DNA from: Ostreiculturibacter nitratireducens
Lineage (GTDB): Bacteria > Pseudomonadota > Alphaproteobacteria > Rhodobacterales > Rhodobacteraceae
NCBI RefSeq assembly: GCF_032670585.1
Contig: NZ_JAVQHL010000001.1
Coordinates: forward strand, 1,426,001-1,490,000
Direction of reading: 5' to 3'
DNA length: 64,000 nucleotides
The notes under the pieces: generated by a model
What the model was told of the DNA's origin: nothing
Databases searched by the model: none
What the model saw: only the letters and a program-made list of their open reading frames with translations
Shown here: positions 30,576 through 41,239 of the stretch, one piece after another
Layout: the number at the start of each line of letters is the position of its first letter
Position numbering within the stretch: the stretch's first letter is position 1
Program-made: the position numbers and the translations under genes

Positions 30576-31529
30576 ATGGCCGAGAGACCCTTGATCGCCG
30601 TCGGTGGCGAAAATCTTGTGGACTACGTGAACCGCGACGGGATCGCCACGGCGTTTCCCGGTGGATCGCCCTTCAACGTGGCGATGGCGCTTGGACGGCT
30701 CGGGGCGAATGTCCAATACATCTCGCCGATCTCGAGCGACCGGTGGGGTGACATGCTGGCCAGGGCATTGACCGAATCGAGCGTGATCCTTGCCGGCGGG
30801 CGGCGACCGGAGCCCACAACGATGGCACGGGTGACGGTGACCGCCGGCATCCCCTCCTACAATTTCGAACGCAAGGGCACGGCAGAGCGGATGGTCACCG
30901 AGGCTTCGCTCCGCGCCGCACTGTCGGATGCGGCGCAGGCGATCCACACAGGGTCTCTGACCCTCACCGACGGGGCCGATGCCGAGGCTTGGGAAACGTT
31001 CTGTGCCGCATGCTTCGATCGGGGAATGGTCGTCTCGCTCGATCCGAATGTACGGCTGTCGGTCATCTCCGATATCGAGGGCTACCGCGCGCGCATCCTG
31101 CGCATGTGCAGGCGGACGCACCTCCTGAAACTCAGCGACGAGGATCTGACGGGCCTGTTCCCCGATCTTGCGCAGGCCGCAGCTATCGCCTTGCTGCGCA
31201 ATGTCACGACGGCCCCAGTCATCGTTCTCACCAGGGGCGAAAACGGCGTGAGCGCCTGGCTGGACGATGTCCGGATTGACCTGCCTGCGGCGAAGGTGAC
31301 CGAGCTTGCCGATACCGTCGGCGCAGGCGACACCTTCACGGCGACCCTGCTCGCGGGACTGGCGGAACTCGGCGCCCTTTCCCCGACCGGCCTCGAGACC
31401 CTGACCCCCGACGCACTGACCGCGCTCCTTCGTCGAGCCAACATCGCCGCGGCATTCAATTGCACGCGCGAGGGCTGTAATCCGCCAACGCGAGACGAAC
31501 TCGAAGCGGCCCTTCACCAGGAGGCGTGA
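30576..31529 (+). CDS. PfkB-family carbohydrate kinase (fructokinase-like)
   Basis: 317 residues. The ribokinase-family signature is clear: an N-terminal GG region (PGGSPFNVAMALGRLG, 28-43) and the catalytic DTVGAGDTF at 246-254 with the base D252. It probably phosphorylates fructose, the product of the mannitol and sorbitol dehydrogenases encoded nearby; this role is played by MtlZ in Rhodobacter. The ATG at 30576 is chosen because MAERPLIAVGGENLVD starts the family fold; no clear ribosome site is seen. Six bases separate it from the aldolase gene. Confidence 0.85.
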   Translation: MAERPLIAVGGENLVDYVNRDGIATAFPGGSPFNVAMALGRLGANVQYISPISSDRWGDMLARALTESSVILAGGRRPEPTTMARVTVTAGIPSYNFERKGTAERMVTEASLRAALSDAAQAIHTGSLTLTDGADAEAWETFCAACFDRGMVVSLDPNVRLSVISDIEGYRARILRMCRRTHLLKLSDEDLTGLFPDLAQAAAIALLRNVTTAPVIVLTRGENGVSAWLDDVRIDLPAAKVTELADTVGAGDTFTATLLAGLAELGALSPTGLETLTPDALTALLRRANIAAAFNCTREGCNPPTRDELEAALHQEA

Positions 31530-31535
31530 GCTGAC

Positions 31536-32198
31536 ATGGAACTTTTTCTCGACTCCGCGGATGTCCCCGCCTGGGAAGAGCTGATGCCCACCAGGCTCTT
31601 CACCGGCATTACCACGAACCCGCTCCTCGCAGCGCGGGCCGGGCTTGCCTACCCGAGGATCGACTGGCGCGCGCTGGCCGGGCGCGCCGCCGAACTCGGG
31701 GCGAAGGAACTTCACGGCCAGGTCTTCGGGCCCGTCGAGGGGTACGCGGACTGGGCCGGGGCGCTTTACGAGGAGGGTCGCAAGGCCGGCCTGCGGACCG
31801 TGGTCAAGGTGCCCCTCACCGAAGAGGGCATCCGCGCCATGCCGGCCATCAAGGCACTGGGCGGACCGGTCCTGATGACGGCGGCCTACGATGCGAAGCA
31901 GATGTTCGTCGCGACCGCCCTCGGGGCCGACTACATCGCCCCCTATTTCGGGCGGATGCTGGAAAAGGGCCTGCCTGCCTTCGAAGCCATGGACCAGATG
32001 CTCGCGATCGGCCGGGCATCCCGAAGCCAGACGAAGATCCTCGTGGCATCGATCCGGGAGACCGGCCAGATGGCGCAGCTCGCGAAACGGGGCCTCGACT
32101 GCTTCACCATCGCGCCTAACATCGCCCGTGATCTCCTCAACGACGCCAACACGATTGCCGCGGCCAGGGATTTCGAAGCCGCGGCAATGTCCTCCTGA
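31536..32198 (+). CDS. fsa: Fructose-6-phosphate aldolase / transaldolase-like protein
   Basis: 220 residues, the length of the small FSA/TalC class. MELFLDSADVP at the N-terminus, GITTNPLL at about 24-31 and the Schiff-base lysine K91 in RTVVKVPLT are the family marks. FSA cleaves fructose 6-phosphate to dihydroxyacetone and glyceraldehyde 3-phosphate; in vivo it may act on related sugar phosphates. It follows the fructokinase-like gene by six bases and so could act on that product. Confidence 0.85.
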   Translation: MELFLDSADVPAWEELMPTRLFTGITTNPLLAARAGLAYPRIDWRALAGRAAELGAKELHGQVFGPVEGYADWAGALYEEGRKAGLRTVVKVPLTEEGIRAMPAIKALGGPVLMTAAYDAKQMFVATALGADYIAPYFGRMLEKGLPAFEAMDQMLAIGRASRSQTKILVASIRETGQMAQLAKRGLDCFTIAPNIARDLLNDANTIAAARDFEAAAMSS

Positions 32199-32221
32199 CG
32201 GGCCTGCGAAACGACGGCCCG
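32199..32221. terminator. Short hairpin after the aldolase gene
   Basis: CGGGCC (32199-32204) pairs with GGCCCG (32216-32221) immediately after the stop, in the 88-bp gap between convergent genes. Weak candidate. Confidence 0.35.
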
Positions 32222-32286
32222 GGAACGCACCTTCATCAAGATCCGCGCCGGTGCGCCTTCTCCGGTAACATGACCGCTTTCGAGGG

Positions 32287-33279
32287 TCAGAGGACCATCT
32301 GGACCTTCATGCTTCCCTTGACCTTTTGTCCCGCCATGACGTCGGCAATCCCATCGAACGACAGACGATGCGTCACGACATCTTCGATGGACGGGCCGAT
32401 CGCCTCGATGACCGCAAGGGCATCGGGGATGTTGTGGTTCAGCGAATGCGTGCCGAAGAGCGAAAGCTGGCGGCGGAACACCTCGAAGGGGGAGATCTCG
32501 ATACGGGCGTCAGCAGGGCAGACCCCGAAGTAGAGCGCGGCGCCGCCGTTGGCGATGCAGTCGATGAGCGAGGCCGCGACGGCGGGCACGCCTGCCGCGT
32601 CGACCGCCAGGTCACACCCACGGCGCAACTCCTTCAGCGCGCCTGATCCGGCCTTCATGGCCTCGAGGCCGTTCCGCTTCGCCATCCGAAGCCGGTCGTC
32701 ATCGAAATCGACCATGATCACCTCGGGCGTCCCGCGGGACTTGAGAGCCAGTCCCATGAGGAGCCCCATCGGGCCGGTTCCGAATATCGCCGCGCGTTCG
32801 ATCAAGCGGCCCTCAAGCGGTGAAAGTCCGTTCAGCACGCAGCCCATCGGCTCGGCCAGCGCGGCCATCGTGAAACTCATGTCCGCGATCTGATGAACCG
32901 CGTCCGCCCGCACCGCGCTCTGCTCGGCGAAGCCCCCATTCACCGTGACACCGTAGGCGCCGAGGTTCTCGCACAGATGCGCCCACCCCCGCCGGCACGC
33001 CCGGCATTTGCCGCATTCGAGGTTCGGGTCGACGACCACCCTGTCGCCGACCTTGAGCCGCGTCACCTCCGGCCCGATCTCGATGATCTCGCCCGCGTAT
33101 TCATGCCCCGGCACGATGGGAAAGGCAGAAGCCCCGTAGTTGCCGCGCATCACCTCGATGTCGGTGTGACAGATCCCGCTGGCGCGCACCGCGATGACCA
33201 CCTCGCCGGGGCCCACGACCGGATCCGGCATACTGCCCACCGCGACCTTGTCCTTTTCCGGGAAATTCAGCGCTTTCAT
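32287..33279 (-). CDS. Zinc-dependent alcohol/polyol dehydrogenase (MDR family)
   Basis: 330 residues. Catalytic zinc ligands C37 (GICHTD) and H59-E60 (GHE), structural zinc cysteines C89, C92, C95 and C103, and the Rossmann motif GTGPMG are all present. The family includes sorbitol, arabinitol and threonine dehydrogenases. As the last gene of the smo/mtl operon it probably oxidises a sugar alcohol with NAD(P). Twelve bases separate it from mtlK. The substrate is inferred from context only. Confidence 0.85.
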   Translation of the reverse strand: MKALNFPEKDKVAVGSMPDPVVGPGEVVIAVRASGICHTDIEVMRGNYGASAFPIVPGHEYAGEIIEIGPEVTRLKVGDRVVVDPNLECGKCRACRRGWAHLCENLGAYGVTVNGGFAEQSAVRADAVHQIADMSFTMAALAEPMGCVLNGLSPLEGRLIERAAIFGTGPMGLLMGLALKSRGTPEVIMVDFDDDRLRMAKRNGLEAMKAGSGALKELRRGCDLAVDAAGVPAVAASLIDCIANGGAALYFGVCPADARIEISPFEVFRRQLSLFGTHSLNHNIPDALAVIEAIGPSIEDVVTHRLSFDGIADVMAGQKVKGSMKVQMVL

Positions 33280-33291
33280 GGCTCGCTCCGT

Positions 33292-34770
33292 TCAATCTCG
33301 GCCGGCCAGGTAGGCGTCCATCGCGGCCGCCGTACCCTTTTCCCAGATCATCCGAAGCCACTTGTCGAAAGCATCGGCGAAACGGGACCGGTCGGCGAGG
33401 TTGCCGTAGGTCTGGCGCATTTCCAGCCAGACGCGCGGATCGTCCTTCGCCCTCTTGGCCACCGCCTGCAAATCGCTCCAGAACGGGTCGTTTGGCTCGA
33501 TCGTGCTGCCGTCCTCGCGGGTACCATAGCACATCCGCGCCCAGGCCGCCTCGACCAAAGCCAACCCCTCGACGGGGGTGCCGGCGGCGAGCCCGTCCCG
33601 CACCGAGCCGAGCACGAAGCCCGGGTGACGCGAGGAGCCGTCGAATGCGACCCGGCGGGTGGTATCGACTATCATCGCGTTGCCGAAGCGGTTGAGCAGC
33701 AGTTCGATGTATTGCCCGGGCGTGAAGCCCGGGACGGCGGCGATGTGCGGCATGATCTCCTCGCGTTCGACCTTTTCGAACACCGCGCGAATGCCCTCGT
33801 GCTCCATCGTGCCCGAGATCGTCTCGACCGACAGAAGCTCGCCGAGGTCGGAGATTACCTGGTGACCGCCGTTCAGCATGCGGATCTTCATCCGCTCAAA
33901 GGCGTGGACGTCATCCGTGAAGGTCGCGCCCGCCTTGTCCCAGTCGGGACGCCCGCAGCAGAACTTGTCCTCGATCACCCACTGGCGGAAGTTCTCGTGC
34001 GTGACCGGCACCGCGTCGTCGATGCCGAACTCCCTGACCAGCGCGAGTTCCTTCGGGCCGGTCGCCGGCACGATGCAATCGACCATCGCGTTGGGGAAGG
34101 TGCATTCGCTGTCGATCCAGTCGGCGAGTTCCGGGTCGGAAAGCCGCGCCAGCGATACCACCGTCTGGCGCAGCACGTCGCCATTCGATTGAAGGTTGTC
34201 GCAGCACTGGCCAGTGAAGGGACCCACCCCGCTGTCGCGCCGCTTCTTCAGCGCCGCCACCATGGCGCCGAAGGCAGTGCGAGGGCTGTGGGGGTTCGCG
34301 GCGTCGTGGACGATATCCGGATGGCCTGCGTCGAAGCCGCCGGTGGCCGGGTCGATGTAATAGCCACCCTCGGTTACGGTGAGCGCGACGATGCGGATTT
34401 CTGGTTCGGCCATGCGGGCGATGAGCGCGCCGTTACCCTCCTCGACCGGCACGTAATCGATCATCGAGCCCACCACCTCGGCCGAGCTCCCCGAAGGATC
34501 GAGCTCGATGAGCGTGGTGAGATAGTCCTGCGCAGCCATCTTCTGACGCATCGCCTGATCATGTGGCCGCACGCCAGCGCCGATGATGGCCCAGTCGCGC
34601 GCCAGACCCTGCTGCATCAACCGGTGCAGGTACCACGACTGGTGGGCGCGGTGGAAGTTGCCGAGCCCGATGTGGACGATGCCGGGGGTGAGCTTCGACC
34701 GATCGTAGCTCGGGCGTTTCACGCCTTCGGGGAGCTGGCCGAGGGTGGCGTTGGAGAGTTTGACGGCCAT
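33292..34770 (-). CDS. mtlK: Mannitol 2-dehydrogenase
   Basis: 492 residues from the ATG at 34768-34770 (GGAAAGG site). Member of the long-chain polyol-specific dehydrogenases, which use no metal: NAD motif HIGLGNFHRAHQ (33-44) and the catalytic KxxxxNxxH set at K295, N300 and H303, the same numbers as in the Pseudomonas fluorescens enzyme. It oxidises D-mannitol to fructose and often D-arabinitol and D-sorbitol. The position after smoS matches the Rhodobacter polyol operon. Confidence 0.93.
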   Translation of the reverse strand: MAVKLSNATLGQLPEGVKRPSYDRSKLTPGIVHIGLGNFHRAHQSWYLHRLMQQGLARDWAIIGAGVRPHDQAMRQKMAAQDYLTTLIELDPSGSSAEVVGSMIDYVPVEEGNGALIARMAEPEIRIVALTVTEGGYYIDPATGGFDAGHPDIVHDAANPHSPRTAFGAMVAALKKRRDSGVGPFTGQCCDNLQSNGDVLRQTVVSLARLSDPELADWIDSECTFPNAMVDCIVPATGPKELALVREFGIDDAVPVTHENFRQWVIEDKFCCGRPDWDKAGATFTDDVHAFERMKIRMLNGGHQVISDLGELLSVETISGTMEHEGIRAVFEKVEREEIMPHIAAVPGFTPGQYIELLLNRFGNAMIVDTTRRVAFDGSSRHPGFVLGSVRDGLAAGTPVEGLALVEAAWARMCYGTREDGSTIEPNDPFWSDLQAVAKRAKDDPRVWLEMRQTYGNLADRSRFADAFDKWLRMIWEKGTAAAMDAYLAGRD

Positions 34771-34846
34771 GGCCTTTCCTTTCGAGAACATGCGGCCGCG
34801 GTCCCCCGGAGAGCCGCGGCCAGAATTCCAGGCGCGGTTCCCGGCG

Positions 34847-35613
34847 TCAGCTCATCCAGTTCCCGCCGTCGACGTTGAGTGTCTGGGCCGTGATGTAGCG
34901 CGCGTCGTCGGAAGCGAGGAAGACGCACGGACGCGCGATGTCTTCCGGAACGCCCATGCGCCCGAGCGGCACTGCTTCGCCCACCTCGCGCTTCTTCTGG
35001 CCGATTTCCTTGTGCTCGTATTCGGCGAACTGACGGTCGACCACGTCCCACATCGGCGTGTCCACCACACCGGGGGCGATTGCGTTCACCCGGATGTTGT
35101 CCTTCGCCAGTTCCAGAGCCAGGGATTGCGTGACCGAGATCACGGCGGCCTTGGTCGAGCAGTAGATCATGACATTGGGCTCGCCGCGCCGGCCGGCCTG
35201 GGAGCTGAAGTTGATGATCGCGCCGCCGCCGCGCTTCTTCATCCCGGGCACCACGGCCTGAACGGCGAAGATCGTGCCGCCCACGTTCACGTCGTATTGC
35301 CGGCGGTAATCCTCCATCGTCACCTTGTCGATCGAGGCCATGTTGAAGATGCCGGCGTTGTTCACCAGGATGTCGATCCCGCCCCAATTGCCTTCCACGG
35401 CGGCGACGCCCGCGGCGATCTGGTCAAGGTCGGTCACGTCCATCGTCACTGCCATCGCGTTGTCGCCCAGCGCGGCGGCTGCCTCCTCGGCCTCGTGGGC
35501 GAGCCGGTCGGCCACGGCGACCTTGGCCCCCTCGGACACGTAGGCTTCGCAGATCGCCCGGCCGATGCCGCGCGCGCCGCCCGTCACCAGGGCAACCTTC
35601 CCTTCGAGGCGTT

Positions 35614-35617
<4 letters not shown>
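34847..35617 (-). CDS. smoS: Sorbitol (L-iditol/galactitol 2-) dehydrogenase, SDR family
   Basis: 256 residues. Cofactor motif TGGARGIG (12-19), NNAG (86-89), catalytic S139, Y152 and K156 (YCSTK). It ends with VDGGNWMS like Rhodobacter SmoS. That enzyme oxidises sorbitol to fructose and galactitol to tagatose, which fits the tagatose-type kinase and GatZ encoded at 41-43 kb. The start overlaps the stop of the ABC ATPase gene by ATGA, so it is coupled to transport. Confidence 0.88.
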
Positions 35618-36618
<1,001 letters not shown>

Positions 36619-36629
36619 GTCCGTTTCCC

Positions 36630-37463
36630 TTATTTCACCGCGCCGAAGGTCAGGCCGCGGACGAGTTGTTTCTGGCTGAACCAGCCCATGATGAGGATCG
36701 GCGCGATGGCCATGAGCGACGCCGCCGAGAGCTTGGCGTAGAACAGGCCCTCGGGGCTGGAGTAACTGGCGATGAACTGCGTCAGCGGGGCCGCCTTCGC
36801 CGCCGTCAGGTTCAGCGTCCAGAACGCCTCGTTCCACGCGAGGATGATGTTGAGAAGCACGGTCGAGGCGATTCCCGGCACCGCCATCGGCGTGAGCACG
36901 TAGATCACCTCCTCGCGCAGGCTCGCCCCGTCCATCCGCGCCGCTTCGAGGATCTCGCCGGGTATCTCCTTGAAGTAGGTATAGAGCATCCAGATGATGA
37001 TCGGCAGGTTGATCAGCATCAGGACGACCACGAGACCCACACGGGTATCTAGAAGCCCGAAGTCGCGGAACATCAGGTAGATCGGGACCAGGACGCCCAC
37101 AGGCGGCAGCATCTTGGTCGACAGCATCCACATCAGCACGTTCTTGGTGTGCTTCGCCGGCACGAAAGCCATCGCCCAGGCCGCTGGCACCGCGACCAGG
37201 AGGCCGAGAAAGGTGGATCCGACCGAGATGATCACCGAGTTTGAGAAGTGCTTGAAGTAGTCCGACCGCGCCTGCACTGTCGCGAAGCTCTCAAACGTCC
37301 AGCCTGAGCCAAACAGAACCTCCAAGGGCGCGCGGATCGCATCTTCTTCGGTCTTGAACGCAAGGATGGCGATCCAGAGGATCGGAAAGAACATCAAGAA
37401 CCCAAGCGTTCCCGCAATGGCCGTGTTGAGGGCCTTGGTCTTGTTCGAGACTGCGCGTGCCAT
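36630..37463 (-). CDS. smoG: Polyol ABC transporter permease (MalG-type)
   Basis: 277 residues with six predicted membrane helices and the EAA coupling loop (EAARMDGASLREEVIYV). An AGGGAGGAGAG ribosome site precedes the ATG at 37461-37463. It forms the import channel with the preceding permease; the smoE-F-G-K-S-mtlK order is the one known from Rhodobacter sphaeroides. Confidence 0.9.
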   Translation of the reverse strand: MARAVSNKTKALNTAIAGTLGFLMFFPILWIAILAFKTEEDAIRAPLEVLFGSGWTFESFATVQARSDYFKHFSNSVIISVGSTFLGLLVAVPAAWAMAFVPAKHTKNVLMWMLSTKMLPPVGVLVPIYLMFRDFGLLDTRVGLVVVLMLINLPIIIWMLYTYFKEIPGEILEAARMDGASLREEVIYVLTPMAVPGIASTVLLNIILAWNEAFWTLNLTAAKAAPLTQFIASYSSPEGLFYAKLSAASLMAIAPILIMGWFSQKQLVRGLTFGAVK

Positions 37464-37476
37464 TGATCTCTCCTCC

Positions 37477-38349
37477 CTACGCGTCGAGGTTCTTGCCGAT
37501 CATCCGCATCAGGAAGAAGGCAACGATGTTGGCGAGGATGATGGCCATCACGCCACCGGCGCTGCCCATGCCCACGTCGAACTGCAACAGCGACGAGACA
37601 TAGATCAGATAGGTCAAGTTGGTCGTCGCCGTACCGGGGCCGCCGTTCGTGGTCACGAGGATTTCGGCGAAGACCGACAGAAGGAAGATCGTCTGGATCA
37701 GGATCACGACGGTGATGGCGCGCGCGAGGTGCGGGAGCATGATGTACCAGAACCGGCTCGGCCAGCTCGCGCCGTCCATCTCCGCGGCCTCTAGTTGCTC
37801 CTGGTCGAGCGACTGCATCGCGGTGAACAGGATCAGCGTCGCGAAGGGAAGCCATTGCCAGCTGACGATCAGGATGATCGAGAGCAGCGGAATCTGTCCG
37901 AAAAAGTCTATGGGCTGGAAACCCAGGCTCCTCGCGACCTGCCCGAAAATCCCGTTCACGGGATTCATGAACATGTTTTTCCAGACGAGCGCCGAAACCG
38001 TCGGCATCACGAAGAAGGGCGCGATCACCATGATCCGGATGATGCCCTGACCGAACATCGGTCGGTCCAAGAGCAGCGAGAACGCGATGCCGCCGACAAC
38101 CGTGATCAGCAGGACGCCCCCGACCAGCACAAGCGTGTTGATCATCGCCGCCTTGAAACTCGGGTCGGTCACGAACCAGTAGTAGTTCTCCCATCCCACG
38201 AAGGGATTACCGGTCGGCGTGATCAGGTTGTACCGCAGAAACGAAAAATAAAGCGTCAGCGAAAGCGGCACAATCATCCAACAGAGCAGGAGGATCACCG
38301 AGGGCGAGATCATCATCCTGGCCGCGGCGCGGGAAGCCTTGGTTGCCAT
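37477..38349 (-). CDS. smoF: Polyol ABC transporter permease (MalF-type)
   Basis: 290 residues from the ATG at 38347-38349 (GAGGGAGG site region). Six transmembrane segments and the EAA loop EAAEMDGASWPSRFWYIMLP. It pairs with the next permease. An upstream start at 38397 would add 16 residues and is less likely because of the ribosome site. The gene is separated from the binding-protein gene by a hairpin at 38450-38477. Confidence 0.9.
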   Translation of the reverse strand: MATKASRAAARMMISPSVILLLCWMIVPLSLTLYFSFLRYNLITPTGNPFVGWENYYWFVTDPSFKAAMINTLVLVGGVLLITVVGGIAFSLLLDRPMFGQGIIRIMVIAPFFVMPTVSALVWKNMFMNPVNGIFGQVARSLGFQPIDFFGQIPLLSIILIVSWQWLPFATLILFTAMQSLDQEQLEAAEMDGASWPSRFWYIMLPHLARAITVVILIQTIFLLSVFAEILVTTNGGPGTATTNLTYLIYVSSLLQFDVGMGSAGGVMAIILANIVAFFLMRMIGKNLDA

Positions 38350-38449
38350 TGGTTCCTCCCTCAAGGTTTTGATCGCAGCGTTGAAGGAAAGGCCCAAACA
38401 GGCCCTTTCTAAAAAGCTACACTAAAGGATTCTTGCGGCATCTGGAAAA

Positions 38450-38477
38450 GCGGGCCGATCCACCGGGACCGGCCCGC
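38450..38477 (-). promoter_or_regulatory. Hairpin between binding protein and permease genes
   Basis: GCGGGCCG (38450-38457) pairs with CGGCCCGC (38470-38477); with one G-T pair the stem extends to 12. It lies directly after the smoE stop and before smoF, the same place as in the two other ABC operons here. Confidence 0.55.
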
Positions 38478-38489
38478 CCTGGGAGGAGG

Positions 38490-39812
38490 TTACTTGATGT
38501 AACCGGCCTTGGTCATTTCGCGGACCGCGAACTGCTGGCTGTTGGCCAAGGCCTCTTCGACCGTCATCTGGCCGGCGAGCGCCGCAGAAATCTGCTGGCC
38601 AACGTAGTTGCCGATGCCCTGGAACTCGGGGATCGCAACGAACTGGATACCGGTGTAGGGAACCGGATCACGGGTCGGATTCGCCGGATCCGCCGCAAAG
38701 ATGGCTTCCTTGATGGTCGCAGAAAACGGCGCTGCTTCCAGGTAACGCGGATCATCGGCAATCGAAGCGCGCGTGCCGCTCGGCACGGCCACCCAGCCTT
38801 CGGTTTCGCCGACCATCTCGAAGTACTCTTTCGAGGTGCCCCACTTCAGGAAATCCTTGGCGACATCGATCTTCTGAGAGGTTGCCGGGATGGCCAGTGC
38901 CCAGGACCAGAACCACCCGGTACCCTTGTCGGTCTCCTCTTTCGGCGCCTGGAAGAAGTCGGTCACGTCGGCAACGCTCGACGTGTTCGGGTTGCGCACG
39001 TCGTTGGCGGCCGAGGTCGCGTCGACCCAGGTTGCGCACTTGCCGTCCTTGAACAGGGCCCGGTTTTCGTTGTGACCGTTCGCGGTCGCACCCGGAGGCC
39101 CGTACTTGGTCATCAGATCGACGTAGTACGTGATCGCCGCGTTCCACTCGGGACTGTCGAGCTGCGGCTGCCATTCCATGTCGAACCAGCGGGCGCCGAA
39201 CGCGTTGGCGAGCGGGCCGACGAACGCCATGTTCTCACCCCAGCCGGCCTTGCCGCGCTGGCAGGTGCCGTAGATGCCGTTGTCCGGGTCGTGGAGCTTG
39301 GCCACGTAGTCGTCGCGGAACGAGGTGTAGGTGATCTGCTCGGTCGGCGCCGTGAGACCGGCCTTCTCGAACAGGTCGGTGCGGTAGAAGGTGAACGACG
39401 TCTCCGAGTACAGCGGCACGGCGTACAGGTGGCCGTCGGCCGACAGGCCGTTGCGCACCAGCTGGAAGATGTCTTCGAGATCGTAGTCGGCGTCATCGCC
39501 GAAATCGTCAAGCGGCGCCAGCCAACCGTTGGCACCCCAGATCGGCGTTTCGTACGCGCCGATGAAGATGATGTCGAACGAACCGCCTTTGGTGGAGATA
39601 TCCTGTGTGGTCCGCTGACGGAGGACGTTTTCCTCCAGCACAACCCAGTTGATCGTGTTGCCGGTAGCTTCTTCCCACTGCGGGGCAAGCTTCTGCATGA
39701 CGATCATGTCGGCGTTGTTAACAGTCGCGATGGTGATTTCTTCGGCGAAAGCACCGGTGCCGGTGACAAGCGCCATCGCTGATGCAGCAAATAAGGATTT
39801 TCTCAAGGTCAT
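38490..39812 (-). CDS. smoE: Polyol-binding periplasmic protein
   Basis: 440 residues with a signal peptide (cleavage expected after AFA, residue 23: GTGAFA then EEITIATVNNAD). It belongs to the extracellular solute-binding family 1 (MalE-like) and should bind sorbitol, mannitol or other hexitols in the periplasm. First gene of the operon; GGGAGGAATCGG precedes the ATG at 39810-39812. The upstream region carries a perfect 14-bp palindrome at 39888-39901, so it is repressed by the LacI-type protein encoded divergently on the far side of that site. Confidence 0.9.
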   Translation of the reverse strand: MTLRKSLFAASAMALVTGTGAFAEEITIATVNNADMIVMQKLAPQWEEATGNTINWVVLEENVLRQRTTQDISTKGGSFDIIFIGAYETPIWGANGWLAPLDDFGDDADYDLEDIFQLVRNGLSADGHLYAVPLYSETSFTFYRTDLFEKAGLTAPTEQITYTSFRDDYVAKLHDPDNGIYGTCQRGKAGWGENMAFVGPLANAFGARWFDMEWQPQLDSPEWNAAITYYVDLMTKYGPPGATANGHNENRALFKDGKCATWVDATSAANDVRNPNTSSVADVTDFFQAPKEETDKGTGWFWSWALAIPATSQKIDVAKDFLKWGTSKEYFEMVGETEGWVAVPSGTRASIADDPRYLEAAPFSATIKEAIFAADPANPTRDPVPYTGIQFVAIPEFQGIGNYVGQQISAALAGQMTVEEALANSQQFAVREMTKAGYIK

Positions 39813-39887
39813 CCGATTCCTCCCATGGTCTTAAGAATTAACCGACACGCAGCTAACGACAGGCTCGCCAATGCGTCAAGGAAAAAG

Positions 39888-39901
39888 TTTACGCGCGTAA
39901 A
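39888..39901. promoter_or_regulatory. LacI-type operator upstream of smoE
   Basis: TTTACGCGCGTAAA is a perfect 14-bp palindrome, 75 bp upstream of the smoE start and 45 bp from the end of the lacI-type gene. A related sequence lies in front of the kinase gene at 41068-41087. Confidence 0.7.
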
Positions 39902-39945
39902 TATAAGGTCTGAACCCCTGACCTAACCGCGCGACGGATTGCGCA

Positions 39946-40974
39946 TCATGCGGAGGCGCGCATCACCAGCTTGCCGTCGAACAGCGTCGTTTCGCGCTTC
40001 TCGGCTTTCCCGCCGGATTCGATCAGCCGGAACAGCGTTTCGACGCTGCGCTCGGCGATCGAGGCATAGTCCTGCGCCACCGTTGTCAGCGACGGCGAAG
40101 TGAAGCGCGAGAACGGGTGGTCATCGTGCCCGGCGATCCGGAGGGCAAAACCGGCACCGCGCCCCACGCGCAGGCCTTTTTCATAGGCTGCCGCGAGGAG
40201 GCCAATGGCGAGGCGGTCGTTCGAGCACAGGATGGTATTGGTGGGCAATCTACCTTCGGAGATCACCCTGATCCCCTCGGAGTAGCCGACCTCTTCAAAT
40301 CCCCAACCCTCACCGTTGACGTGAATCACGTTGGGGGTAAGGCCAAGCGACTCCATCGCACCGATATAGGCGCGCCGGCGCTTGTTCGCGTTCGGGTTGA
40401 CCGGGGGCATCTCGAAGAAGGTCGGCGGCTCGCCGGTCCGGGAAAGGTACTCGACGATGAGCCCGATACTTTGGAAATTGTTCGAACCCACGAAGGCCTC
40501 GCCAACGTCGTCGAGGTTGCTGTCGAACAGGACGGTGGGCACGTCTTCGCAAAACTTTTCGATAATGCGCCGATCGGAGGCGCGCCCGAGCGGCGCGAGC
40601 AGAACGCCCGCGGGCTTGAGCGAGCGGAGGCTGTCGAGAATATCGTTTTCCCGGTGAGTATCGCCGTGAGAGCTGAAGAGCGCGGGCCAGAACCCGGCCT
40701 GGATGCAACGGCGCTCGATATTGCGGCCAATCTCGGCGAAGAACGGGTCGGCAAGATAGGGCACCACGATACCGACGTACTTTGTCAGACGCCGGTTCTG
40801 GTTCATGGCGAAGATGTTTGGCCGGTAGTCGTATTCCTCCAGCGCCTCCTGGATCTTGAGGCGCGTGGATTCCCGGACGCTGCCGGGGTCATTGAAGAAT
40901 TTCGACAGCGTTGGGCGGGATACCCCGCTCACGGCCGCGAGTTCTTCCATGTTTCGGATCTTGGATTCGTCCAT
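39946..40974 (-). CDS. LacI-family transcriptional regulator of hexitol genes
   Basis: 342 residues. The N-terminal helix-turn-helix is NMEELAAVSGVSRPTLSKFF (8-27), with hinge, then a sugar-binding-protein-like core. The gene lies between smoE (same strand, 133 bp downstream) and the divergent kinase/gatZ pair. Operator-like palindromes on both sides suggest that it controls both sets and itself. The effector is likely a hexitol or ketose intermediate. Confidence 0.88.
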   Translation of the reverse strand: MDESKIRNMEELAAVSGVSRPTLSKFFNDPGSVRESTRLKIQEALEEYDYRPNIFAMNQNRRLTKYVGIVVPYLADPFFAEIGRNIERRCIQAGFWPALFSSHGDTHRENDILDSLRSLKPAGVLLAPLGRASDRRIIEKFCEDVPTVLFDSNLDDVGEAFVGSNNFQSIGLIVEYLSRTGEPPTFFEMPPVNPNANKRRRAYIGAMESLGLTPNVIHVNGEGWGFEEVGYSEGIRVISEGRLPTNTILCSNDRLAIGLLAAAYEKGLRVGRGAGFALRIAGHDDHPFSRFTSPSLTTVAQDYASIAERSVETLFRLIESGGKAEKRETTLFDGKLVMRASA

Positions 40975-41067
40975 CTGGATATGCCTACACCTGTCGGGCA
41001 GCCCCCCTTTACACCGCCGTCGCCGAAGATTCCGCCGAAATCCGCAGTCCCCCTAGATTAAGGGGAA

Positions 41068-41087
41068 AACTTACTGCGCGTAAAGTT
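41068..41087. promoter_or_regulatory. Second LacI-type operator, in front of the kinase/gatZ pair
   Basis: AACTTACTGCGCGTAAAGTT has matching AACTT/AAGTT ends around a GCGC core and shares GCGCGTAAA with the perfect site at 39888-39901. It lies in the 265-bp spacer between divergent lacI and kinase genes. Confidence 0.55.
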
Positions 41088-41239
41088 TCATGTTGACTTG
41101 AGGTATTACCAATGGCACCGCTTGAACTGCGGTCGGGAAGCTGCACGGCCCGTTTTTCGCGAGGCTGGCCAAGCTCTTTTCTTGGCGTCGCGCCGCGACT
41201 GCGGCAGATCCTCAGGGCTGTAGCAGGACGGATTTGGGC

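Noticed and set aside
32893..34878. 661-codon plus-strand frame
   Set aside because: Antisense to mtlK and the zinc dehydrogenase; no family resemblance.
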